Positions 42,716 to 52,600 of a DNA stretch of 64,000 nucleotides are shown one piece after another. The stretch is from positions 372,001 through 436,000 of the forward strand of contig NZ_BMJV01000003.1 of the NCBI RefSeq assembly GCF_014643635.1, written 5' to 3'. Position numbers and translations under genes: made by a program. Every line of letters starts with the position of its first letter. Position 1 is the stretch's first letter. Under the pieces are notes generated by a model, which saw only the letters and a list, made by a program, of their open reading frames with translations, did not search any database and was not told where the DNA came from. Source of the DNA: Salipiger pallidus. Its GTDB lineage: Bacteria > Pseudomonadota > Alphaproteobacteria > Rhodobacterales > Rhodobacteraceae.

Positions 42716-42974
42716 GCCGTCCCCGCTGTTTGCGGCGATAGAACAGCGCCGCGCGCGGGCGGGCAAGGGGGATGCATGAACTCCTGCGTCGGGCTGTTGC
42801 CCGGGAGCGCCGCATTTCGGCGCACTACGGGACCAGGGCTGCTCCCAATGGCGCCATGACCGAGCCTTGGTGGTGTCACAGCGTCGCCGTCAGGAACGCT
42901 CCCTTGCTCCTTGGGCGACCGTCAGTACCAGCGGGCTGCCGCCCGAACGACCGAAACCGTGGCGTCGAGCGGCA

Positions 42975-43508
42975 TCACCTCTCGGGCGGCCAGGGCCGTG
43001 CATCCTCGGCGGTGATCCACGTGCTGACCCAGTCGGGCAGGTCTGGCGGTGTTATGTCATGGCCCATCGCCTCCAGCACGTCCCGAGGCGGCACGATCCC
43101 CCCGGGGCCGGTGACGGCAGCGCGCAGGACGAGCTGGTTGGCGCATTCGCCGCCGCGCTTCCACATGGTCTGCTCGATATAGAGAAACCGCCGGTCCCAG
43201 CCGAGCATGCGGCTGCGCATCTCGATTGTCTCGAAGGGGCGGATGCGGCGGCGGTAGCGCACCACCGATCCCGCTACAGTCAGGCCCCAGCGTCTGTGCC
43301 TCAATGTGCCGATCAGCCCCGCGCGCCGCCCAAGCGGCACGCGCCCGAGGTCGAATAGCGTCAGGGTGCGCCCGTTGTTGAGCTCCATCCAAAGGTCGAT
43401 GTCCCACGGCCAGCAGGTGTGGCGCGACACGTGCACGTCATGCAGCCCCAACGCCGGGGCGTTGCGATATTTCCAGATCTCCTTGGCCATGCGGATGAAA
43501 GGGTACAT
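42975..43508 (-). CDS. Acyl-CoA thioesterase (hotdog fold)
   Basis: This 177-residue protein is of the 4-hydroxybenzoyl-CoA thioesterase-like type. The early MELNNGRTLTLFDLGRV stretch (about 41-57) matches the family region where a catalytic acid sits, with Asn-Asn-Gly at the loop, and the middle holds RYRRRIRPFETIEMRSRMLGWDRRFLYIEQ. Proteins of this kind hydrolyse acyl-CoAs of varied length. The ATG at 43508 follows AGGAG at 7 bases. The 259 bases downstream to the MFS gene hold no gene I can support. Confidence 0.85.
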   Translation of the reverse strand: MYPFIRMAKEIWKYRNAPALGLHDVHVSRHTCWPWDIDLWMELNNGRTLTLFDLGRVPLGRRAGLIGTLRHRRWGLTVAGSVVRYRRRIRPFETIEMRSRMLGWDRRFLYIEQTMWKRGGECANQLVLRAAVTGPGGIVPPRDVLEAMGHDITPPDLPDWVSTWITAEDARPWPPER

Positions 43509-43664
43509 GTGGGCTCCTGCTTTTGGGGCGACAGTGGCTTTGAGGCCGCGCCCGTCAACCACGACCTCGCGGCACACTTGTGCGCGGGGCGCGGGATGCC
43601 TACCTCTGGCTCAACCGGGCCGCAGGGGTCCACACATCGGTTCTGAACAGGAGATGACCGGCAC

Positions 43665-43949
43665 ATGATGGCAATCTACGGACCACTTCAGCTGATCCTG
43701 AGCGTGATCTTCTTTATCATGGTCGTGCACATCATCATGAGCTGGCTTATCAACTTCCAGATCCTCAACCTGCGCCAGCCCATCGTCGCGCAGATCTGGG
43801 AGGGCCTGAACCGCCTGCTCGAACCCATGTACCAGCCGATCCGCCGCATCCTGCCGGACACCCGTCCGCTGGACCTTGCTCCGCTGGTGGTGTTCATCAT
43901 CGTGATCTCGCTGCGCGACTTCATCCTGCCGACGATCTTCTTCGGCTGA
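43665..43949 (+). CDS. YggT family protein
   Basis: This 94-residue membrane protein has two hydrophobic segments separated by the YggT family loop with EGLNRLLEPMYQPIRRILPD and the PLDLAPLVVFIIV motif at the start of the second. YggT proteins have been linked with osmotic stress, division and cofactor assembly, but no firm role is known. Several start codons are possible (ATGATG); the first is taken. A perfect inverted repeat follows 48 bases after the stop, before recQ. Confidence 0.9.
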   Translation: MMAIYGPLQLILSVIFFIMVVHIIMSWLINFQILNLRQPIVAQIWEGLNRLLEPMYQPIRRILPDTRPLDLAPLVVFIIVISLRDFILPTIFFG

Positions 43950-43997
43950 TCTTTGCCGCGAGGGCGGGCTTGTTCACCGATTCTTAGTGTGAGACTG

Positions 43998-44024
43998 TTC
44001 GAACCAGAGCAGATCTGGTTCGAA
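43998..44024. promoter_or_regulatory. Perfect 11-bp inverted repeat between yggT and recQ
   Basis: TTCGAACCAGA and TCTGGTTCGAA are separated by 5 bases (GCAGA). It lies 20 bases before the recQ ATG. It could be the yggT terminator (only TTT follows) or a repressor site over the recQ promoter. Its GTTC spacing does not match the usual alphaproteobacterial LexA site. Confidence 0.6.
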
Positions 44025-44043
44025 TTTGCAGGATCACCGCCTT

Positions 44044-46098
44044 ATGCCACGTGACAATGCGCCCGCAGAGGCGCTGCTGAAAGAGGTCTTCGGCTTCGAT
44101 GCCTTCCGCCCCGGACAGGGCGAGATCGTCGATGCCGTGGCTCGCGGCGACAACGTGTTGGCGATCATGCCGACGGGCGGTGGCAAATCACTCTGCTTCC
44201 AGCTTCCGGCGCTGCTGCGCGACGGGGTCACGGTGGTGATCTCGCCGCTCATCGCGCTGATGCGCGATCAGGTGCGCGGCCTACGAGAGGCAGGAGTGGC
44301 CGCTGGGGCGCTGACCTCGGGCAATACCGCCGAGGAAACCGATGCCGTCTGGGACCGTCTGCACGATGGGTCTCTGAAATTGCTCTACATTGCGCCGGAA
44401 CGGCTGGCGAACCCGGGCACACAGCGGATGCTGGCGCAGGCCGGGGTCGCGCTCATTGCCGTGGACGAGGCGCATTGCGTGTCGCAGTGGGGCCATGATT
44501 TCCGTCCAGACTACCTGCGCATCGGAGAACTGCGGCGCGATCTGGGCGTGCCGCTGGCCGCCTTCACCGCCACCGCCGATCAGGAAACGCAGGGCGAGAT
44601 TGTTCAGCGCCTGTTCGACGGGGTGCAGCCGGAAACCTTCCTGCGCGGCTTCGACCGGCCCAACATCCACCTTGCCTTCAGCCCCAAGGACAGCCCCCGC
44701 GCGCAGATCCTGCGCTTTGCTGCCGCGCGCAAGGGGCGGTCAGGCATCGTCTACTGTGGCACCCGCAACAAGACCGAAAGCATCGCCTCCGCGTTGCGCC
44801 AGGAGGGGCACAGCGCCTGTCATTATCACGGCGGCATGGACGCGGACGACCGCCGTCATGTCGAGGAACGCTTTGCCACCGAGGACGGGCTGATCGTGGT
44901 CGCCACCGTCGCCTTCGGCATGGGCGTCGACAAGCCGGACATCCGCTGGGTCGCCCACGCCGACCTGCCCAAGAGCATCGAGGCCTATTACCAGGAGATC
45001 GGCCGCGCCGGGCGCGACGGCGCCCCCGCCGAGACCATGACCCTTTACGGCCCCGAGGACATCCGCCTGCGCCGCGCCCAGATCGACGAGGGCAACGCCC
45101 CGCCCGAACGGCGCGATGCCGACCACGGGCGGCTCAACGCGCTGCTGGGGCTGGCCGAGGCGCTTGGCTGTCGCCGCCAGCAGTTGCTGCGCTATTTCGG
45201 CGAAACCTCCGAGCCCTGCGGGAATTGCGATCTGTGCGACAAGCCCCCCAGCCTCTTCGACGGGACCGAAGCGGTGCGCAAGGCGCTCTCGGCGGCGCTG
45301 CGCACGGGCGAAAGTTTCGGGATGGGGCACCTCGTGGACATCCTCATAGGCAATGAGACCGACAAGGTGCGCCAGCGCGGACACGACAAGCTGCCCACCT
45401 TCGGCGTCGGGCGCGAGCTGAAACGCGGCCAGTGGCAGGCGGTGTTCCGTCAGATGATGGGCTTTGACCTCGTGCGCCCGGATGCGGACCGCCACGGCGC
45501 TCTGGTGATGACTGACGCCGCCGTGCCGATCCTCAAGGGCGAGGAGCAGATCACCCTGCGCCGCGACATGATCGACCGCGCCACCGACCGCCGCCCTCAG
45601 GTCAAGACGCTGGTCTCGGATGAGGACGAGCCGCTGCTGTCTGCGCTGAAAGCCAAGCGCCGGTCGCTGGCGGAGACCGCGTCGCTGCCGGCCTATATGA
45701 TCTTTCCCGACCGCACACTCATCGAGATGGCCGAAAAACGTCCCGAGAGTCTTGATGCGATGGCGCGCATCAATGGCGTCGGTGCAAAGAAGCTGGAACG
45801 CTACGGCACGGAGTTCCTGTCGGTCATTACCGGCGCCCGCGAAGAGGTGCATCCCACCCGCATGAAGCTGGCCGCACGCGGTGCGGGGGATGTCTACGAT
45901 GCGCTGATGCAGGCGCAGGCGGGGCTGGCGCGCGGGGTGGATGGCACGGAAAAGCCGCTGTCCTGCTCTGCCTCTCTGCTGGCCAAGGTGGCACAGATGC
46001 GCAGCGATCGTCCGGACGAGCTGGAGCGCCTGCTTGGAGAGCGCCGCTATGAGCGGTTCGGCCACGCGTTTCTGGACGTTCTCGCCTCGGCAGACTAA
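44044..46098 (+). CDS. recQ: ATP-dependent DNA helicase RecQ
   Basis: This 684-residue 3'-to-5' helicase works in recombination and replication repair. Domains are the DEAH helicase core (Walker A PTGGGKS near residue 44; VDEAHCVSQWGHDFRPDY near 140), the second core lobe with QEIGRAGRDG, the zinc region CGNCDLCDKPP, the winged helix (around 430-510) and an HRDC domain (about 530-610). The ATG at 44044 gives a family-like start; a TTG at 44026 is an alternative. The C-terminal end beyond HRDC is longer than in E. coli. An inverted repeat lies before it. Confidence 0.97.
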   Translation: MPRDNAPAEALLKEVFGFDAFRPGQGEIVDAVARGDNVLAIMPTGGGKSLCFQLPALLRDGVTVVISPLIALMRDQVRGLREAGVAAGALTSGNTAEETDAVWDRLHDGSLKLLYIAPERLANPGTQRMLAQAGVALIAVDEAHCVSQWGHDFRPDYLRIGELRRDLGVPLAAFTATADQETQGEIVQRLFDGVQPETFLRGFDRPNIHLAFSPKDSPRAQILRFAAARKGRSGIVYCGTRNKTESIASALRQEGHSACHYHGGMDADDRRHVEERFATEDGLIVVATVAFGMGVDKPDIRWVAHADLPKSIEAYYQEIGRAGRDGAPAETMTLYGPEDIRLRRAQIDEGNAPPERRDADHGRLNALLGLAEALGCRRQQLLRYFGETSEPCGNCDLCDKPPSLFDGTEAVRKALSAALRTGESFGMGHLVDILIGNETDKVRQRGHDKLPTFGVGRELKRGQWQAVFRQMMGFDLVRPDADRHGALVMTDAAVPILKGEEQITLRRDMIDRATDRRPQVKTLVSDEDEPLLSALKAKRRSLAETASLPAYMIFPDRTLIEMAEKRPESLDAMARINGVGAKKLERYGTEFLSVITGAREEVHPTRMKLAARGAGDVYDALMQAQAGLARGVDGTEKPLSCSASLLAKVAQMRSDRPDELERLLGERRYERFGHAFLDVLASAD

Positions 46099-46146
46099 GT
46101 CCCGTTCTGCGCCCCGTGCGGGGCGGCAGTCAGAAGGGGAATGCGG

Positions 46147-46917
46147 ATGCTCGTAGTGGTGTCTCCGGCCAAGAAGCTGGACTGGACGGAGCGGGACGTG
46201 GCGATGACCACCCCGCGCCTTGCGGAAGATGCGAATGCGCTGGCCGAAGTGGCGCGCGGGCTGAGCCAGGCCGAGCTCAAGAAGCTGATGCACCTGTCGG
46301 ATGATCTCGCCAAGCTCAACCGAGACCGGTTCCGCGATTTCTCTGATGAACCTGACGCGGATCTGCTGCGCCCCGCCGCGCTTGGGTTCGCGGGCGATAC
46401 ATACCAGGGCCTAGAGGCGGGATCGCTCGATGAGGACGAGATGGCCTATGCCCAGGATCACCTGCGCATCCTGTCGGGCCTTTACGGTGTGCTGCGCCCT
46501 ATGGATGGCTTCCAGCAATACCGGCTCGAAATGGGCTCGAAGCTGAAAACGGACGCGGGCAAGAATCTCTACGACTACTGGGGCGACCGCATCGCCAAGC
46601 TGCTGAAGGCCGATGCCGAAGCGGCGGGCACCGACGTTCTGGTGAACTGCGCCAGCCAGGAGTATTTCGGCGCCGTCGATACCGATGCCCTCGGGCTGCG
46701 GGTCATCACCCCGCAGTTCATGGAGAACAAGGACGGCACCCCCAAGATCGTCAGCTTCTACGCCAAGAAGGCGCGGGGCGCGATGGCGCGCTACATGGTG
46801 CAGCGCCGCCTGACCGATCCCGCATCGCTGCTCGAGTTCGACAGCGGCGGCTATGCCTATGACAAGGCGTCCTCGACTCCCGATAAGCCGGTGTTCATCC
46901 GCCCCTATGGTGGCTGA
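46147..46917 (+). CDS. yaaA: Peroxide stress protein YaaA
   Basis: This 256-residue protein belongs to the YaaA/DUF328 family, which in E. coli limits free iron and DNA damage during hydrogen peroxide stress and binds DNA. The start MLVVVSPAKKLDW and the segments RPMDGFQQYRLEMGSKL, NCASQEYF and the basic FYAKKARGAMARYM stretch are typical. The second ATG (46147) is preferred because AAGGGGA lies 6 bases before it, too near to the first ATG. The last 13 bases overlap the 3' end of the sensor kinase gene on the other strand. Confidence 0.94.
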   Translation: MLVVVSPAKKLDWTERDVAMTTPRLAEDANALAEVARGLSQAELKKLMHLSDDLAKLNRDRFRDFSDEPDADLLRPAALGFAGDTYQGLEAGSLDEDEMAYAQDHLRILSGLYGVLRPMDGFQQYRLEMGSKLKTDAGKNLYDYWGDRIAKLLKADAEAAGTDVLVNCASQEYFGAVDTDALGLRVITPQFMENKDGTPKIVSFYAKKARGAMARYMVQRRLTDPASLLEFDSGGYAYDKASSTPDKPVFIRPYGG

Positions 46918-49481
46918 TAGATCCGGTCCCACCAGCGGTCGAGCAGCCCCGACAGTTCGGATTTGCGCAACGGCTTGGTGAGGTAGTCATCCAGCCCCGC
47001 CTCGAGGATACCCTCGCGGTCGCCCGCCATGGCATGGGCGGTCACGGCGATGATCGGTACGCGGACCCCGTCGCGTTCAAGCTTGCGGATCTCGCGCGTG
47101 GCCTCCTTGCCGTCCATCCGGGGCATGGAGATGTCCATGAAGATGATGTCCGGCGTCTGCTTGCGAAACGCCTCGACCGCCTCGAGGCCGTTGTCGGCAA
47201 AACGCAGGCTCAGCGGGCGGTCGATCTTCTGCACCATCTTGCGGAACACCAGCTGGTTGGTGCGGTTGTCCTCGGCCAGAAGCACGTCAAGCTCGAGCCC
47301 GCGCTGCAGCAGGAGCGGAGGGACGGGGACGATCTCGTCGGCGGCGCGGTGACGGAAGGACGCCAGCGCCGGGGCCTTTTGCAACGGGCGGGCGTCTCGC
47401 GTGGCAATCGCTTGGATGGCGGCAAACAGAGCACGGCGTTGGGTGGGTTTCTGAAGCACCATGTCGATGTCGTCCGCACGGGCGCTGTCCGCCACGGATC
47501 CGGGTTCGGCGGTCAGCAGGATGATCGGCAGACCGGGCTGTATCCGCGACAGTTGCCAGGCCAGTTCGACCCCGCTGGCGTGCGGCAGATCCTGGTCGGT
47601 GATGACAAGATCCGGCGGCTCGTCCATCTGGTCCAGCGCCTCGTCGGCGGTCTTGCAGACGGTGACCCGCAGCTGCAGCCGCTCCAGCTGCTGCGCGATG
47701 ATCGCGGCGTTGAGCGCGTGGCCGTCCACCAGCATCACGTGCCCGATCCCCGGCGGCGCGGCAAGCGCCTCGGCCCGCGCCCCCTCGGGCAGGCCCAGCT
47801 CGATCCTCAGACCGAAACAGGAGCCGACGCCGGGGGTGGAGTCGACCCAGATATCACCAGCCATCATCTCGACCAGCCGCCGGGTGATGGCAAGGCCAAG
47901 GCCCGTGCCTTCGAACTGGCGGTTGCGGTCGTCCTCCGCCTGATTGAATTCACCGAACACATGCTCGATCTTGTCCGGAGCGATGCCGATGCCGGTGTCC
48001 TCGACCGCCATGTGGATCGAGGCGGCGCCATCTGTTCCAAAGGCCCCGGTGACCCGCACCAGCACATGCCCGTCATTGGTGAATTTCACTGCGTTGCCCA
48101 CGAGGTTGGTCAGGATCTGCCGCACCCGGCCCGGGTCGCCCACCATCTGCGTCGGCAGGAACAGGTCGTAATCCAACAGCAGCTCCAGCCCCTTTTCCCG
48201 CGCCGTGGGTTGAAGCAGCAGAAGCACCTCGTGCACCGCCCGTTCTAGGTCGAAGGGTTCGGGTTTCAGATGCAGCTTGTCGGCCTCGATCTTGGAATAG
48301 TCCAGGATGTCGTTGATGATGACCAGCAGAGCCTCCCCGGACGACCGGATGGTGTCCACGTAGAGCTTTTGCTCCTGCGTCAGCGTGCTGTCGCGCAGAA
48401 GGTCCGCCATGCCCACGACGCCGTTCATGGGGGTGCGGATCTCGTGGCTCATGTTGGCGAGGAAGGCGGACTTGGCGCGGCTGGCGATCTCGGCGCGCTG
48501 CTTGGCCTCGACCAGTTCGTCCTGGGTCTGCTTGATGTCGGTGATGTCGATGCGCAGCCCGACCCGGCCGCCATCGGACAGGGGCCGTTCGTAGATCCGC
48601 AGCCAGCGCCCGTCGTCGAGTTGTTGTTCCAGCTCGTTCTGGGCGCGGCGGTGGGCGGTCAGGCGCTCCTCGAGCCAGTCGTCCTCGCGGCCCACGGCTG
48701 CAGCATACTGGCCGTTTTCGAGCCCGTAGCGCAGGATATCCTCGAAGCTGTTGCCGGGCACGATGGCCGGGGCGCTGGCGCTGTAAAGCGCGCGGTAGGG
48801 CTCGTTGCACATGAACAGCCGGTCGTCCGCGTCGTAGATCACGAAACCGTCGGGCAGTTCCTCGATGGCGGACCACATGCGCATCAGTTCCGTGATGTCG
48901 ACGGACAGGGACACGATTCCGCCATCGGGCATGCGGCGGTCCTGCACCTTGATGAACTGCCCGGTCCACAGCCTCATGGTCACCGGCTCGATCACCTCGT
49001 CGGACCAGCGGGCCAGCATCTGCTGCTGCCACGCGCGCGGATCCTCGCCCTGCAGATCGACGATGCCTTCCTCCACCATCATCTCGAGCACGTGGCGGTA
49101 GCTGGCGCCGGGGCCGACGCTGTCGAGATTCTCGAACGGGGCGAGGAAAGCGGGGTTTGCCAGCTCCAGCATGCCGTCCGCGCTGAACATGGCAAAGCCG
49201 TCGCGCATGGTCTGCAGCGCCTTCCACAGCTGACCTTCCACCATTTCGATCTTTTCATTGGCAAGGCCCAGCTGGGATTTCACCAGCTGGTTCTCGGAGC
49301 GGATCTCGGTGATCTCGGCGCGGGTTTCGTGGATCTGGGAGCTGAGCGCGCGCGCATGCTTGTCGAGCTTGCGGTTGGCGGCAAACAGCTCGGCCTGCTT
49401 GAGTTCAAGCAGCCGTTCGGCGGCCAGCCGGGCCCGGCGTTCCTCTGCCAGCCGCGTGCTGAGACCCATTTCGAATCCCAT
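46905..49481 (-). CDS. Hybrid sensor histidine kinase with PAS and two receiver domains
   Basis: This 858-residue cytoplasmic kinase has a coiled coil (about residues 8-90), two PAS-like domains (about 95-200 and 205-320), HisKA with His346 in SHEIRTPMNG, HATPase (about 460-580, NAVKF and GTGLGLAI), a first receiver-like domain with Asp629 (ITDQDLP) and a second receiver with Asp783 (FMDISMPRMDG). No membrane segment is seen, so it senses an internal or membrane-near signal. The start at 49481 follows a GGAGGGAGCACAGGA site. It is divergent from the A2M gene, which could be among its targets, but no separate output regulator is encoded nearby. Confidence 0.93.
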   Translation of the reverse strand: MGFEMGLSTRLAEERRARLAAERLLELKQAELFAANRKLDKHARALSSQIHETRAEITEIRSENQLVKSQLGLANEKIEMVEGQLWKALQTMRDGFAMFSADGMLELANPAFLAPFENLDSVGPGASYRHVLEMMVEEGIVDLQGEDPRAWQQQMLARWSDEVIEPVTMRLWTGQFIKVQDRRMPDGGIVSLSVDITELMRMWSAIEELPDGFVIYDADDRLFMCNEPYRALYSASAPAIVPGNSFEDILRYGLENGQYAAAVGREDDWLEERLTAHRRAQNELEQQLDDGRWLRIYERPLSDGGRVGLRIDITDIKQTQDELVEAKQRAEIASRAKSAFLANMSHEIRTPMNGVVGMADLLRDSTLTQEQKLYVDTIRSSGEALLVIINDILDYSKIEADKLHLKPEPFDLERAVHEVLLLLQPTAREKGLELLLDYDLFLPTQMVGDPGRVRQILTNLVGNAVKFTNDGHVLVRVTGAFGTDGAASIHMAVEDTGIGIAPDKIEHVFGEFNQAEDDRNRQFEGTGLGLAITRRLVEMMAGDIWVDSTPGVGSCFGLRIELGLPEGARAEALAAPPGIGHVMLVDGHALNAAIIAQQLERLQLRVTVCKTADEALDQMDEPPDLVITDQDLPHASGVELAWQLSRIQPGLPIILLTAEPGSVADSARADDIDMVLQKPTQRRALFAAIQAIATRDARPLQKAPALASFRHRAADEIVPVPPLLLQRGLELDVLLAEDNRTNQLVFRKMVQKIDRPLSLRFADNGLEAVEAFRKQTPDIIFMDISMPRMDGKEATREIRKLERDGVRVPIIAVTAHAMAGDREGILEAGLDDYLTKPLRKSELSGLLDRWWDRIYQPP

Positions 49482-49616
49482 TCCTGTGCTCCCTCCTGTG
49501 TCGTGGAAGGATGGCTCCGGGTTGGTGTACATGGTCTTAAAGAAAAACGGGGAATCGTTGCCAAGACATGGGGCGGGGGTTCACCATGTCTTCATTGTAT
49601 CGGGGGAGGTTGGTGC

Positions 49617-52600
49617 ATGGTCCGGTTCAACATGAAACCAGTGATGGGGGCGCTGGCCGCGCTCTGCCTGCTTGGCTCCCAGCTTGCAGCGCAGGACGTG
49701 CTGCCGGACCGGCGGGTCGTTGTCACCCGGGACATGGATTTTTATGGCGGTGATCTGCAGCCGTTGTTCGATACGACGCTCAGGGCCTGCAGCAGCCTTT
49801 GCCTGAACGACGCCGCCTGCGGAGCCTTCACTTTCAACGCAGGGAAGGGGGCCTGTTTCCCGAAGTCCGGCGTGGCACAGCGCACGCCGTTCGCCGGTGC
49901 CATGTCTGGTGAGGTGATCGCAACGCCGCCCGACCGCGCGGCGCAGGCGGCACGGCGGCGGGACGAGATCGGTTTTGTCCGCGAAGACCTGCTGGCGGCG
50001 GCGCAGGAAGAGGCCGGTGCCATCGGCCTGCGCCATCCCGGTGGCGACTGGGATGTGCCGGAGCTTCTGGCCGCGGCCCGCTCGGCTGAGGCCCAGGGAA
50101 ATATCGCTGCCGCGCTCGACTGGACCGGCTCTGCCCTTGCGCAGGAGGATAGCACCGGGCTTTGGCTGACCTACGCGCGGCTGTCCCTTGCGCAGGCTGA
50201 TGCACCCAACCGGTCCGACCGTTACGATCTGCGCCGCCAGGCCATGGCAGCGGCTGTCAACGCCTACCTGCGTGCGGGGGACGTGCCGCAACGGTCTGCG
50301 GCGCTGCTGGACATGGCGCGCGCCTTCGAGGCGGTGGACGAGGGGCAGCTGATGATCCCCGCGCTGCGGCTGGCGCAGAATATCGCTCCAACCCCCGAGG
50401 CCGGGGCCCTGCTGGAGGATGCGCTGGGCAAGTACGGCTTCCGTATCACCGGGCACGAGGTCGACGCCGACAGTGCCGCGCCGCGCATCTGTGCCGAGTT
50501 TTCCGACCCGCTGCACCGTGCCGGGCAGGATTATGCTCCTTATGTCCGCCTGCCCGACGACCGGCTGGCGGTAACTTCGGATGACACCCGCGTGTGTGTC
50601 ACCGGCCTTGCTCACGGGATGCGGTATGATCTGGTTTTTCGCGCCGGTCTGCCGTCGGCCGAGGGCGAGACGCTGCAGCGGGACGTGCCGATCAGCGCCT
50701 ACGTGCGCGACCGCGCGCCGAAAGTGACCTTCCCGGGGCGGGCCTACGTGCTGCCCAAGGGGCCTGACGCGGGTCTGCCGGTCAAGACGGTGAACCTGTC
50801 GGAACTGGACCTGACCCTGCGCCGGGTGTCCGAGCGCAATCTTTTAAGGACCATGCAGGACAGCTACTTCGGCAAGCCCCTGTCGGCTTGGGAGGAACAG
50901 CAGCTTTCCGATGGGGTGGCGGAAGAGATCTGGACCGGCACCGGAGAGGTCGGCAACAGCCTCAACGCCGATGTCACCACGCGGCTGCCCATGGGCGAGG
51001 TGGTGGGCGATCTGCCCGCCGGGGTCTACGCGCTCACCGCCTCCGTTCCCGGTGACGAGGATGCCGCCCGCGCCACGCAATGGTTCATTCTCAGCGACAT
51101 AGGCTTGACGACCCTCGAGGGGGCGGATGGTCTGACGGTGTTCGCGCGAGGCCTGTCGGACGCCGGGCCGCTTGCGGGGCTCGAGGTCACGCTGCTGTCC
51201 CGGTCCAACAGGCCTCTTGGCACCGTGACGACCGACGCGCAGGGCGTCTCGCGGTTTCCCGCGGGTCTCACGCGCGGCACCGGCGGGGCCGAGCCTGCGC
51301 TGGTCACCGCCAGGAGGGGCGAAGCGGATATGGCCTTCCTGTCGCTCACCGATCCGGCGTTCGACCTGTCGGACCGGGGCGTTGCCGGACGCGATCCGGC
51401 GGGCCCTATCGACGCGTTCCTCACCACCGATCGGGGTGCCTACCGCGCTGGCGAGGTGGTGCATGCCACGGCGCTTCTGCGCGATGCGCAGGTGGCGGCG
51501 GTGGAGGTGCCGCTCACGGCAGTGCTCACCCGGCCCGATGGGGTGGAGCATGCGCGGATCGTGTCGTCACAAGGGGTGGCAGGTGGCCATGTCTTCGATC
51601 TGCCGCTGGCACCTTCGGTGCCGCGCGGGACATGGCGACTGGCAGTCTACGCCGATACCGGAGCCGACCCGCTCGCCAGCCGGACGCTGCTGGTCGAGGA
51701 TTTTATCCCAGAGCGGATCGACGTCCTCCTGTCCTTGCCGGACACCCCCATCCGCCAGGATGCACCGTCCCGGCTGACCCTCGAGGCGCGCTACCTTTTC
51801 GGTGCCCCGGCGGGCGACCTGACCATCGAAGGTGAGCTGACGCTGACACCCGAAACCACGATTGAGGGCGTTCCGAACTACAGCTTCGGTCGCCACGATG
51901 CCGGGACCACGCCGGAGACACGAAGCTTCGGGGCGGGCCTTCGAACCGATGCCGAAGGCAGCGCCGAGATCACCCTGCCACTGCCCGAGGGTGCGCCCGG
52001 GCAGCCGCAGACCGCCCGTGCCACGGTGCGCGTCATTGACGGCTCGGGGCGACCGGTGGAGCGGTCTATCACTCGCCCCGTAGCACCTGCCAGCGCGATG
52101 ATCGGCATCCGGCCCGAGTTCGACGGCACGATACCCGAAGGCTCGGAGGCGGGTTTCCTGCTGCAAGCCATAGGGCCGGACCTCGCCCCGGTGCCGATGG
52201 AGGTCAGCTGGACCCTGAACCGCATCGATATCCGTTACCAGTGGTACGAGATGAACGGCAACTGGAACTGGGAGCCAGTGACCAGCCGGAGTACCATCGC
52301 CTCCGGTCAGGTCGGCCTTGGAGACGCGCCGCGGCGCGTCGCGGCGGACGTTGACTGGGGCCGCCATGAGCTGGTGGTGGGACGGACGGACGGGGCCTAT
52401 GTCGCCTCTTCGGTCGGCTTCGATGCGGGCTGGTTCGCCCCGGCCTCGGCGCAGCCGACGCCGGACACGCTGGAGCTGACGCTGGACAAGCCGCTCTATG
52501 CGCCCGGCGACACCGCGCAGCTGCGCATCGTTCCGCGAGAGGCGGGGCAGGCGCTGGTGACGGTGCTGTCGGACCGGGTGATCTCGATGCAGGCGGTCGA

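Noticed and set aside
43990-44030. LexA (SOS) operator at recQ
   Set aside because: GTTC elements exist but the spacing is not the 7 bases of the alphaproteobacterial direct repeat. The inverted repeat needs another explanation.
46107-46129. Terminator between recQ and yaaA
   Set aside because: A small imperfect hairpin is present but no T run follows and yaaA starts 18 bases later. Read-through is more likely.
48270-49616. N-terminal extension of the A2M protein by about 450 codons
   Set aside because: The frame is open but lies antisense to the sensor kinase and lacks protein-like features. The signal peptide and ribosome site place the start at 49617.
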